A stretch of DNA of 64,000 nucleotides, taken from Synechococcus sp. RedBA-s (GTDB taxonomy: Bacteria > Cyanobacteriota > Cyanobacteriia > PCC-6307 > Cyanobiaceae). Where the stretch lies: contig NZ_JAGQBF010000007.1 in assembly GCF_024345495.1 (NCBI RefSeq), positions 1 through 64,000 on the forward strand, read 5' to 3'. The notes below the pieces were generated by a model. That model made no database searches. It was not told where the DNA came from and saw only the letters and a program-made list of their open reading frames with translations. This document shows, piece after piece, positions 16,738-24,271 of this stretch; position 1 is the stretch's first letter, and each line of letters opens with the position of its first letter. A program made the position numbers and the translations under genes.

Positions 16738-17690
16738 CGATCAAGAACTCCGAGCCCGGCAGCGGCCGCAAAGGATTGCCGCCGATCGCCTACATCCTCC
16801 TGGCCGTCCTCGCCTTCGCGGCCTGGCGCTTGCTGCTGCCGCAGCTGAAGCTGCACAGCAGCCTGCAACCCACCCTGCCGGGGCTGCCGGCAGGGCCCTC
16901 CGCCGCACCCGGTGCAAGTGCACCGCCCGCTGGGTTGAGCTTTGCGCGGCTAGCGAGCGTGCCGGCCGGCACCACTGTGGCCATCGATGGATCCACCAGC
17001 ATGGTGCTGATCAACGAAGCCCTCAAGGCCGGCTTCCAGCGCGCCTATCCAGGCGCAACCGTGCAGACCGCCGCCGTCGGCTCCGACAACGGCCTCCAGG
17101 GCCTGCTGGTCGGTGACATCACCCTGGCGGCGATCTCCCGCCCTCTCACAAGCGCGGAGCAGGGACAGGGTCTGGTGGCGGTCCCTGTGGCCCAGGACAG
17201 CATCGCCATTGTGGTGGGAGTAGCCAATCCCTTCCGCCGGGGGCTTTCGCGCAACCAGACGGTTCAGATCTTTCGCGGGGAGATCAACAACTGGGCCACC
17301 CTCGGGGGGAGCGACGGTCCGATACGGGTCTACAACCGCCCCAGTGTCAGTGGCACCCGCGCGGCCTTCCGCACGGTCGTGCTCGGCGGCGGCGAATTCG
17401 GAACCAACTCCACCATCACCACCCTCGCCCGTGATGCCACCACCCCAATGCTGCGATTGCTGGGAACCGACGGCATCGGCTATGCCACCTACGCCCAGGT
17501 GGCCGACCAGCAAACGGTGCGGGTGCTGCCAATCGACGGCGTCACCCCCGAAGCCCAGTCGTATCCGTTCCAGCGCCCATTGTTTTACGTGTACCGCGAG
17601 CCCGCCTCCGAAGCCGTCAAGGCCTTCCTCGGCTTCGCCTTCTCCCCCGAAGGGAAAGCCAGAGTCCAGAGCGCGGTGAAGGGCCCCTGA
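16734..17690 (+). CDS. PstS-like phosphate/anion-binding protein, membrane-anchored
   Basis: 318 residues. An N-terminal membrane anchor (IAYILLAVLAFAAWRLLLP) and a Pro/Ala-rich linker lead to a periplasmic-binding-protein type 2 domain: VAIDGSTSMVLINEALKAGF, AAVGSDNGLQGLLVGDITLA, ISRPLTSAE, IAIVVGVANPF, QIFRGEINNWATLGG, IRVYNRPSVSGTRAAF. These are the phosphate-binding loops of the PstS family. No Pst transporter genes adjoin it; the pairing with a PspA-family gene suggests a sensor or envelope role rather than uptake. Translationally coupled to the PspA-like gene by a 4-nt overlap. Confidence 0.7.
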   Translation: MTIKNSEPGSGRKGLPPIAYILLAVLAFAAWRLLLPQLKLHSSLQPTLPGLPAGPSAAPGASAPPAGLSFARLASVPAGTTVAIDGSTSMVLINEALKAGFQRAYPGATVQTAAVGSDNGLQGLLVGDITLAAISRPLTSAEQGQGLVAVPVAQDSIAIVVGVANPFRRGLSRNQTVQIFRGEINNWATLGGSDGPIRVYNRPSVSGTRAAFRTVVLGGGEFGTNSTITTLARDATTPMLRLLGTDGIGYATYAQVADQQTVRVLPIDGVTPEAQSYPFQRPLFYVYREPASEAVKAFLGFAFSPEGKARVQSAVKGP

Positions 17691-17743
17691 GCCAGGCCGG
17701 CTTTGGCTGAGCGGCGAAAGTGGGCCCCCATGGGCTTGGCCCG

Positions 17744-19006
17744 ATGAACATGGCAATCGTGCTTCAGCTGCTGCTGGCGGTTGGCTGGCTTGCGGCCTTC
17801 GGGCTACTGGTGCTGCTGCTGGCCCTCGAGGTCACGATGGGGCGCGCTCCGCGCCTGGGGGCCAAAGAAACCACCCCCGCGGGCGCCTCAACAGGCGCAG
17901 CTGAGGTCGGCAGCGACGACTTCTTGAGCGTGATCGTGCCGACCTACAACGAGGCAACCAGGATCAACGGCTGCGTGGCAGCGTTGCTGGCGAGCGAACT
18001 GCAGGGGCTGAACTGGCGGCTGATCGTGGCCGACGATGACTCCAGCGACGGCACCGTCGAGGGGCTGGAGGCGCTGATCAAGACCGGAGCCTTCCCGTCA
18101 CCGCCCCTGAAGGTACTGCGCTGCGGGACACGCCCCGCAGGCGAGACCTGGAGCGGCAAGAACTGGCCCTGCAGTGAAGCGGTGCGGCTGCTGAGCCAGC
18201 GCCCCACTCCCGATCCGGACCCCGCCGCGACGGAGTGGCTGCTGTTCATCGATGCCGATGTGACCGTGGCGCCGGCGGCCCTGGCCAGCGCCGTGGCCGA
18301 GGCCCGCCGCAGCGGCGCTGATCTGCTCACCCTCGCCCCACGCATCCGCTGCGGCTGCCTGGCGGAATGGGTGGTGCAACCGATCGTGGTGGCGCTGTTG
18401 GGCCTGGGTTTCCCGATCGCCCGCGCCAATGATCCAAACGACGACACGGCCTTTGCGGCTGGTCCGTTCATGCTCTTCCGCCGCTCCAGCTACGAGGCCA
18501 TCGGGGGTCATCGAGCCCTGGCGGCGGAGGTGGTGGAAGATCTTGCCCTGGCGCGGGCAATTAAGGAGAGGGGCCTCAGGCTGCGCTACATGCTCGGCAT
18601 CGAGCTGCTGGAGCTGCGCATGTATCCCGATTTCAGCGCGCTCTGGGAGGGCTGGACCAAGAACTGGCATCTGGGCCTGAGCCGCAACCCGCTGCTCACC
18701 CTTGCCAGTGGCGCCGTGGTGCTGGGCCTGTTCAGCGGCCCCTGGCTGCTGCTCCTGCTGGCGGGCCTGCAGTCAATCCAGCAACCGTTGGCCTGGCCAT
18801 TCCTGCTGCCGCCCGCCCTGGTGGGGGTGGCCCTGCAGCTGGCGGTACGGATCTGGAGCCGCTGGCGTTTCGGGCTCGGCCTGCGCCACTGGTGGCTGGC
18901 CTGGATGGGAGGGCTGGTGATTGGCGCGATCGCACCGGCATCGATCTGGAAAACCAGCACGGGGCGCGGCTGGACCTGGCGGGGCCGGTCCCTCAGGCCT
19001 TACTGA
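17744..19006 (+). CDS. Family 2 glycosyltransferase (CruG/HpnB-like)
   Basis: 420 residues. There is an N-terminal membrane helix (VLQLLLAVGWLAAFGLLVLLLALEV), then a GT-A domain: SVIVPTYNEATRI, IVADDDSSDGTVE, FIDADVTVAP (DxD), then AEVVEDLALARAIKERG (E/D-D catalytic region) and MYPDFSALWEGWTKNW. Two or three C-terminal membrane helices follow. The layout resembles the CruG carotenoid glycosyltransferases of cyanobacteria and the hopanoid-associated HpnB; substrate not determinable here. I chose the ATG at 17744 over one 24 nt upstream because of the residue pattern; either is possible. Confidence 0.65.
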   Translation: MNMAIVLQLLLAVGWLAAFGLLVLLLALEVTMGRAPRLGAKETTPAGASTGAAEVGSDDFLSVIVPTYNEATRINGCVAALLASELQGLNWRLIVADDDSSDGTVEGLEALIKTGAFPSPPLKVLRCGTRPAGETWSGKNWPCSEAVRLLSQRPTPDPDPAATEWLLFIDADVTVAPAALASAVAEARRSGADLLTLAPRIRCGCLAEWVVQPIVVALLGLGFPIARANDPNDDTAFAAGPFMLFRRSSYEAIGGHRALAAEVVEDLALARAIKERGLRLRYMLGIELLELRMYPDFSALWEGWTKNWHLGLSRNPLLTLASGAVVLGLFSGPWLLLLLAGLQSIQQPLAWPFLLPPALVGVALQLAVRIWSRWRFGLGLRHWWLAWMGGLVIGAIAPASIWKTSTGRGWTWRGRSLRPY

Positions 19007-19073
19007 GTTTCTTGACGATCCAGTTCATCAGCACCAAGGAGCCCACCAGGGCAATCAGCAGGGCGATGGTCAT
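18993..19073 (-). CDS. Possible 26-aa single-pass membrane peptide
   Basis: A short frame coding one hydrophobic helix (MTIALLIALVGSLVLMNWIV) and a basic end (KKLSKA). The length and shape are like those of photosystem or complex accessory subunits, but I do not recognise a named one. It overlaps the 3' end of the glycosyltransferase gene tail to tail. The ribosome-binding site is weak (AAGG about 12 nt upstream). It could be chance. Confidence 0.3.
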   Translation of the reverse strand: MTIALLIALVGSLVLMNWIVKKLSKA

Positions 19074-19096
19074 GGGGGGGAAGCCTTCTGGCCTGA

Positions 19097-19351
19097 TTAT
19101 GTCGGGTCGCTGAGCAGGGAATCCATCAGCACGGTTCCATCGCGCAGCAGCCGCGCCACGGTGAGGTTGCTCACCGGTTGGTCATGGCCGCCCTCCAGCA
19201 GCCACTCGGCCATTTCCATCCGCAACGCATAAGCCTCTTCGAACTGTTCAAGGTTTTCGAGGGCGTGCAGGCGGCACTCAAGCCAGTGGCGGGTTTCGCC
19301 GGGAAGCTGGCGCTGGAGGCGTCGTCGAGTCACTGGGGGCTCTCCATCCAT
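19097..19351 (-). CDS. Hypothetical protein, 84 aa
   Basis: Helical soluble protein: RRRLQRQLPGETRHWLECRL, then LENLEQFEEAYALRMEMAEW, then VSNLTVARLLRDGTVLMDSL. The regular helices and charged surface are protein-like. The open frame extends upstream, but the part before the ATG at 19351 is the antisense of the secreted-protein gene. No family recognised. Confidence 0.45.
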   Translation of the reverse strand: MDGEPPVTRRRLQRQLPGETRHWLECRLHALENLEQFEEAYALRMEMAEWLLEGGHDQPVSNLTVARLLRDGTVLMDSLLSDPT

Positions 19352-19438
19352 GGCTAAATCCTGGCGGAGCGCCCCGTCTTTGGTGTAGCAAGAGGAACAC
19401 ATCCGGTTGGACACTGGACACCGCTGAATGCCGCCGCC

Positions 19439-19708
19439 ATGAGCCACCGCTGCCTTGGGCCCGCCCTGGCGATCACCGCCCTGCTGGCGACCGCCGCCGC
19501 GGCGAGGGCCGCCGCCGACAGCCAGAACACCCGCCACGACTGCCGTCTCTGGCGCAGCAGCTACGGCCTGGAGCAGGTGGAGATCGCCAACCGCCTCGGT
19601 GCCGCCAACCTGCTCACAAAGGAGCACAACTTCGCGGTGGCCAGCCCCGGTGACACGCGCAGCCTCTACAACAGCTCCGATATCCGGCGTCTTTGCGCAT
19701 TTCAGTGA
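19439..19708 (+). CDS. Small exported hypothetical protein
   Basis: 89 residues with a clear signal peptide (CLGPALAITALLATAAAARAAA, cleavage probably after ARA). The mature ~65 residues contain two Cys (DCRLW, RRLCAF) that may form a disulfide in the periplasm or lumen, and the segment YGLEQVEIANRLGAANLL. No known family. It converges with the AAA+/polyferredoxin gene. Confidence 0.5.
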   Translation: MSHRCLGPALAITALLATAAAARAAADSQNTRHDCRLWRSSYGLEQVEIANRLGAANLLTKEHNFAVASPGDTRSLYNSSDIRRLCAFQ

Positions 19709-19726
19709 ACCCTCGGCGGCGGCCAC

Positions 19727-21853
19727 TTACCCCGCCACCAGCCAGCGCCCACCCGCCCCCAGCAGTACTGCCGCGGCGCTGCCCCACCACAGGGCTGCCC
19801 GGCTGTTCAGCAGCAGGCGGCGCAGCAGCACCAGCGAGCCGCCCACACCCACCAGCAGCACCAGGCTCTGGCAGAAGGCGATCACGTGCTGATCGGCGCT
19901 CCAGCTGGGCAGGGGCTGCTGGAAGCTGACCAGCAGCAGCCGGCCCGCCTCCGCCATCCCCACAGGCAGGTGCCGCGCCAGCAGCAGGGCCCACAGCAGG
20001 GGCAGCAGGCCATAGAGCCCCAGGCGCACGCGCCGGGCGGCCCGGGCCGGTGGCGTCAGCCAACTGCCCAGCCGGAGCGCCAGCAAGGCCAGGGCCGAGG
20101 GCAGCGCCAGGGCCAGAACCGCAAAGGCCAGGCGCGGCAGCAGGGGACCCTCCTGCAGGCTCTCGGGGGCCAGGGGCAGACCGCCCAGCAGGCGATCCCA
20201 GAACTTGAGGCAGACACCCCCGGCCAGCACCAGGATCAGGCCCGCCTCACCATCGGGTGGGGCCATCTCCCGCTGCAGATCGGCGGCGGGGGGCCGCAGG
20301 CTCAGTTGCACGGAGCGGTGCGGGCAGGCCTGGGCACAGGTGAGGCAGAGAACGCAGTTGCGGTTGTCTTCCAGGTGGGCGGGGTGGGTGCCCAGCGGAC
20401 AGCCCGCCGTGGCCAGGCCCTCGCCATCGGCGGGACCGCCCTTGAAGCAGGCATAGGTGCTGCAGCTGCCGCTGCAGGTGCCCACCTGGGCGCGCAGCTC
20501 CAGCACCGAGAGCTTGGCGAACAGGCCGTTCATCCCCCCCACCGGGCAGAGATAACGGCACCAGAAGCGCTTCTCGAAGCGCAGGGAACCGATCACGGCG
20601 CCGGCGGTGATCAGCAGCAACAGCACACTGCTCAGGCGGGCGCTGTTCTCCAGATCCGCCAGCTCCTCCCAGAGCAGGATCGCGGCGAAGCCGGCGGCCA
20701 GGACCGGCGCTGCCCAGCGGTCGGTCTCCCCCCTCGGCCAGCGGGGGGGCTGCCAGCCCAGGGCAGCGGCCAGCTTCTGGCTGATCTCACCCCAGACCAT
20801 GAACGGGCAGAAGGAGCACCAGAGGCGGCCCACCAGGGGATACCCAAGCAGGATCAGGGGCCACCACCAGGCCCAGAACAGGTTCAGCACCCCGTTGTGG
20901 GCACGGTCCTGGGGACCCAGCCACAGCCACAGGTTCACCAGCACGAACACCCAGCTCACCAGACCGAAGAGCAGGGCGTTCCACAGCCGTGGTGAGCGCA
21001 TCCACAAGCGAAGGGAGGGCTTCCAGCGCCACAGGTCGAAGCGCGGGCGGATCTGACGGGAGGGGGGCCAGAAGACCTCTTCCGGAAGCTCCGGCGGCGG
21101 CTCGCCATCGGCTGGAACCGGCAGCTGGCGGAGAGCCCGCTCCACCAGGTCCTCAAGCTCGCGCACGTTGCCAGGGAAGTCACGGGTCTGCAGGCGCCGG
21201 ATCAGCTCCGTGCCCACCACCGGCGCCACCGGCCAGCCCAGGGCCCGGCTCTTGAGACGCAGGTCGTAGCGCAGCCAGTCGCCCAGGTCCTGGCGCCGGA
21301 CCCGTAGCGGCGGCACCCGAATCAGCGTGCAGGCACGCTCAAAACTGGGCACCACCGCCTCGGTGGTGAAGAACACCCGGCCGGGGAAGTGGTGGGGGGC
21401 TTCGGCTGGATCCGGTGCCTGCCAGCGGCCACTCGTGGCAAGCTCCAGCAGGGCAGGCAGCAATTGGGGATCGACCCGATCGAGCTTGTCGATCAGCAGG
21501 GCTCCCACCTCGGGGTTCTCCAGGAAGGAGGTCTCACCGCCACGGCCGGCGGCACCGAACAGCTCGGCGCCATCGCCCCGCAGCAGCGCGCCGTCGAGCC
21601 GCAGCATCAGCAGCCGCCGGGCGGGAGAGCCGAAGTGGATCAACGCGGCGATGTTGTCCTTCTCCAGGCCCGGCTCGCCGCTGATCAACAGGGCACCCCC
21701 CCTGGAATCCAGAGAGGCCGCCCGCACCGCCTCTCTCAGGGTGCGCGCGTAACGGCTGTCGCCGACAATGCCGCGGCGGGCGCGGCCCACCAGATGGGGC
21801 GCCAGATTGAGCAGGCTGTCGGCCACTGGCGCTTCCTGCTGATGAGGCTGCAT
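19727..21853 (-). CDS. Fusion of degenerate NtrC-type AAA+ domain and membrane polyferredoxin
   Basis: 708 residues. Residues ~30-240 resemble the sigma54-activator AAA+ domain: LLISGEPGLEKDN (Walker A with the last Gly replaced by Glu but Lys kept), ELFGAAGRGG where the sigma54-contacting GAFTGA loop should be, VGALLIDKLDRVDPQLLPAL (Walker B region), and FPGNVRELEDLVERAL. No DNA-binding HTH follows. Instead residues ~290-700 are a NosR/NapH/CcoG-type membrane iron-sulfur protein with several membrane helices and the motifs LWCSFCPFMVWGE, RYLCPVGGMNGLF, CSGSCSTYACF and NCVLCLTCAQACPHR. Cyanobacteria lack sigma54, and the missing GAFTGA loop agrees, so the AAA+ part probably does something else, perhaps redox-linked signalling or cofactor assembly. 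Confidence 0.7.
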   Translation of the reverse strand: MQPHQQEAPVADSLLNLAPHLVGRARRGIVGDSRYARTLREAVRAASLDSRGGALLISGEPGLEKDNIAALIHFGSPARRLLMLRLDGALLRGDGAELFGAAGRGGETSFLENPEVGALLIDKLDRVDPQLLPALLELATSGRWQAPDPAEAPHHFPGRVFFTTEAVVPSFERACTLIRVPPLRVRRQDLGDWLRYDLRLKSRALGWPVAPVVGTELIRRLQTRDFPGNVRELEDLVERALRQLPVPADGEPPPELPEEVFWPPSRQIRPRFDLWRWKPSLRLWMRSPRLWNALLFGLVSWVFVLVNLWLWLGPQDRAHNGVLNLFWAWWWPLILLGYPLVGRLWCSFCPFMVWGEISQKLAAALGWQPPRWPRGETDRWAAPVLAAGFAAILLWEELADLENSARLSSVLLLLITAGAVIGSLRFEKRFWCRYLCPVGGMNGLFAKLSVLELRAQVGTCSGSCSTYACFKGGPADGEGLATAGCPLGTHPAHLEDNRNCVLCLTCAQACPHRSVQLSLRPPAADLQREMAPPDGEAGLILVLAGGVCLKFWDRLLGGLPLAPESLQEGPLLPRLAFAVLALALPSALALLALRLGSWLTPPARAARRVRLGLYGLLPLLWALLLARHLPVGMAEAGRLLLVSFQQPLPSWSADQHVIAFCQSLVLLVGVGGSLVLLRRLLLNSRAALWWGSAAAVLLGAGGRWLVAG

Positions 21854-21885
21854 TCTGCGGCGAGGATCTGTACCGCACCCATCCC

Positions 21886-22470
21886 ATGACGCTGACTCTT
21901 TACGGCGGAGCCCGCTCGAGGGCCTCGATGCCGCGCTGGTATCTCGCCGAGAAGGAGATTCCCTACACCTGGCGCCTACTCGACATGCAGGCTGGAGAGC
22001 ACCGGCAGGAGGCCTTCCTGGCCCTCAATCCTTTCGGCAAGGTGCCGGTCCTGGAGGACGCCAGCGCCGAGACCCCTCTGGGCGGCCACCTGCGCCTGTT
22101 CGAGAGCGGCGCGATCCTGCTCTACCTCGCTGATCGTTACGGCCAAGAGTTCACCAGCTCCGAGCAACGGGCCCTGGCCGAGCAGTGGGTGCTGTTCGCC
22201 AATGCCACCCTGGCCACGGCCCTGTTCGTGGAGTCGGCCCGGGAGCGGGAGTTTCCACGGCTGATGGCCGCTCTCGACCAACTCCTGGCCAAAGGGAGCC
22301 CCTTGATCGGTGAGGCCTGGGGTGTGGCCGACTGCGCCGTGAACGCCCACCTGGCTTACCTGCCGGTCTTTTTCCCCCAACTCGATCTGAGCCCTTACCC
22401 GGCGGTTCAGGCCACGATCGAGGCCACCCGCACCCGGCCCGCCTACCAGGCGGCGATGGCCACAGCCTGA
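21886..22470 (+). CDS. Glutathione S-transferase family protein
   Basis: 194 residues. A thioredoxin-like N-terminal domain (LTLYGGARSRASMPRWYLAE, NPFGKVPVLED with the cis-Pro, LFESGAILLYLAD with the ES glutathione-binding pair) is followed by an all-alpha C-terminal domain (WGVADCAVNAHL). Ser residues in the SRAS segment are the likely catalytic residues. It starts 33 nt from the divergent AAA+/polyferredoxin gene and ends 12 nt before the pdeM gene. The substrate is unknown. Confidence 0.8.
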   Translation: MTLTLYGGARSRASMPRWYLAEKEIPYTWRLLDMQAGEHRQEAFLALNPFGKVPVLEDASAETPLGGHLRLFESGAILLYLADRYGQEFTSSEQRALAEQWVLFANATLATALFVESAREREFPRLMAALDQLLAKGSPLIGEAWGVADCAVNAHLAYLPVFFPQLDLSPYPAVQATIEATRTRPAYQAAMATA

Positions 22471-22482
22471 GCGCACGCGGCG

Positions 22483-23163
22483 ATGGCGGATCAACCCCTT
22501 GATCGGGCTCCCTTCCACTGGCGGGGGCAGCGGCTGGAGCTGCTAGCAGCCAAGGCCCTCTGGGATCCCCTGCAGGAGCTGCTGCTGCTGGCCGACCTGC
22601 ACCTGGGCAAGGCCGAGACCTTCCAGAGCCACGGCATCGCCCTGCCCAGTGACGGGGATGCCGGCACCCTCAACGCTCTGCTGACCCTGGCCCACCGCTG
22701 GCGGCCCCGGGAGGTGGTGGTGCTGGGCGATCTGATCCACAGCCGGATCGGCCTCACCACCGAGCTGCGCCAGAAACTCAGAGCCCTGCCCCAGCTGCTG
22801 GGCTGCCCCGTGAGGCTGATCGGCGGCAACCACGAACGCGGCAGCTGGATTGAGGGACTGCCCCAGGAGCCAGCTACGGCCCGGGGGGGTCTCTGGCTCA
22901 GCCATGGCCCCGAAGACCTGCCCCCTTCCGGGTCTGGCGATCTTCTGCACGTCTGCGGCCACCTGCACCCTGTGGCGCTGATCGGCAACCGCAGCGACCG
23001 ACTGCGCCTGCCCTGCTTCAGCTACAACGCCGTTGGCGAGAGGCTGGTGCTGCCCTCCTTCGGGCAGCTCACCGGCGGACAGCCCTGCGATCCGCGCGAG
23101 CAGATCTGGCTGGTGGCTGACGGGGCGATCGTGCCCTGGCGAACCTCAGCCCTCGGCCGCTAG
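22483..23163 (+). CDS. pdeM: Ligase-associated DNA-damage-response endonuclease PdeM
   Basis: 226 residues of the calcineurin-like metallophosphoesterase fold with every metal motif visible: LADLHLGKA (DxH), VVLGDLIHSR (GDxxH), IGGNHERG (GNHE), LSHGPED and CGHLHPVALIG (GHxH). The length and motif spacing fit PdeM (MPE), a manganese-dependent DNA endonuclease described in Pseudomonas putida in one cluster with an ATP-dependent ligase, an Lhr-type helicase and an exonuclease. Here the ligase and helicase lie 7-15 kb away. Its 3' end overlaps the convergent CBS-domain gene by 18 nt. Confidence 0.8.
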   Translation: MADQPLDRAPFHWRGQRLELLAAKALWDPLQELLLLADLHLGKAETFQSHGIALPSDGDAGTLNALLTLAHRWRPREVVVLGDLIHSRIGLTTELRQKLRALPQLLGCPVRLIGGNHERGSWIEGLPQEPATARGGLWLSHGPEDLPPSGSGDLLHVCGHLHPVALIGNRSDRLRLPCFSYNAVGERLVLPSFGQLTGGQPCDPREQIWLVADGAIVPWRTSALGR

Positions 23164-23622
23164 GGCGCGCACCACGTCGCCACGGGTGAGCACCCCCACC
23201 ACGGTCTCCCCCTCACGCACAAACAGCCGCTGGGTGGAGCGGTCGTGCAGCAGCTTGGCGGCGGCCGCCAGCGACACCTCGGCGCTGCAGCTGTGGGGAT
23301 GGCGGCTCATCACATCGCCCACCGTATTGCCGAGCACCTGGTGCACCTGCTTATCCCAGTCGAGGGGGTTGCGCAGGTAGATGACGGCGTCGAGCAGCAT
23401 CACATAGGGGCCGGCATCAAAGCCGCTCTCCCGCACCATCAGATCCTGCTCACTCAGTTCAGCGATCAGGGCCCCCTGCTCATCGAGCACGGGCAGGCCG
23501 CTGATGTGGTGATCACTCATCAGCTTCACCGCCTCCTGCAGCGGCGTGGTCGGTGTCACCGACAGCACTGGTGTGGACATCGCGTCGGCCACCCGTACGG
23601 TTCCTGGGGTGTCGGGAGTCAT
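23146..23622 (-). CDS. CBS-domain protein
   Basis: 158 residues, two CBS motifs: VADAMSTPVLSVTPTTPLQEAVKLM...HISGLPVLDEQGALIAELSE (about 10-60), and VGDVMSRHPHSCSAEVSLAAAAKLL...TQRLFVREGETVVGVLTRGD (about 100-150). A tandem CBS pair forms one Bateman module that binds adenosine nucleotides and usually senses energy state. No catalytic domain is attached, so it probably acts on a partner protein. Known cyanobacterial relatives were proposed to act like plant CBSX regulators; this is inference. Confidence 0.75.
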   Translation of the reverse strand: MTPDTPGTVRVADAMSTPVLSVTPTTPLQEAVKLMSDHHISGLPVLDEQGALIAELSEQDLMVRESGFDAGPYVMLLDAVIYLRNPLDWDKQVHQVLGNTVGDVMSRHPHSCSAEVSLAAAAKLLHDRSTQRLFVREGETVVGVLTRGDVVRALAAEG

Positions 23623-23683
23623 CGGTGCAGAGCGTCTGCAAGGGTTCTAGGCCAGCGTGGGGGCCCGCCCAGGCCCCGCCGCC

Positions 23684-24271
23684 ATGACTCCTTCAACACC
23701 TGAATCCGCTGGCGGGCGGCCCGCCGTTCCCCTGGCACGCCGCCTGGCCGACGCACTCACTGTGGCCCGGGCTTTTCTGGGACTGCCCCTGCTGCTGGCC
23801 CTCGGCGCCGGTCAGGCGGGCCTGGGCTGGGCGTTGCTGCTGCTGGGCGGCTTCAGCGACTGGGCCGACGGCTGGCTGGCCCGGCGCTCAGGCGGCGGCT
23901 CGGTCTGGGGGGCACGGCTTGACCCGCTCACCGACAAGATCCTGATCAGCGCCCCCCTGCTTTGGCTGGCGAGGGAAGGGACCCTGCCCCTCTGGGCCGT
24001 GTGGCTGCTGCTGGCGCGCGAGCTGCTGATCTCCGGCTGGCGGGCCGACCAGGCCAGCGGCGCTCCGGCCTCAGCCGCCGGCAAGGCGAAGACCGTGCTC
24101 CAGTTCACGGCCCTGCTACTGCTGCTCTGGCCGCTCACCTGGCCCCTGGCCAACGGCCTGCGCAGCCTGGGCTGGTGGCTGTTCTGGCCCTCGCTGCTGC
24201 TGGCGTTCAGTTCAGGCGCCAGCTACCTGAGGGCAGGCCTCAGCCGGCCAGCAGGGCCTGATCGGAGCTGA
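23684..24271 (+). CDS. CDP-alcohol phosphatidyltransferase family protein (PgsA-like)
   Basis: 195 residues with about five membrane helices and the family signature D-G-(x2)-A-R-(x8)-G-(x3)-D-(x3)-D: SDWADGWLARRSGGGSVWGARLDPLTDK in sequence order. This is the integral membrane fold that makes phosphatidylglycerol phosphate or cardiolipin from CDP-diacylglycerol. Phosphatidylglycerol is essential for cyanobacterial photosystems; which alcohol acceptor this copy uses cannot be told. I start at MTPSTPE; the upstream in-frame ATG lies in the promoter-like gap. It overlaps the convergent epimerase gene by 32 nt. Confidence 0.75.
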   Translation: MTPSTPESAGGRPAVPLARRLADALTVARAFLGLPLLLALGAGQAGLGWALLLLGGFSDWADGWLARRSGGGSVWGARLDPLTDKILISAPLLWLAREGTLPLWAVWLLLARELLISGWRADQASGAPASAAGKAKTVLQFTALLLLLWPLTWPLANGLRSLGWWLFWPSLLLAFSSGASYLRAGLSRPAGPDRS

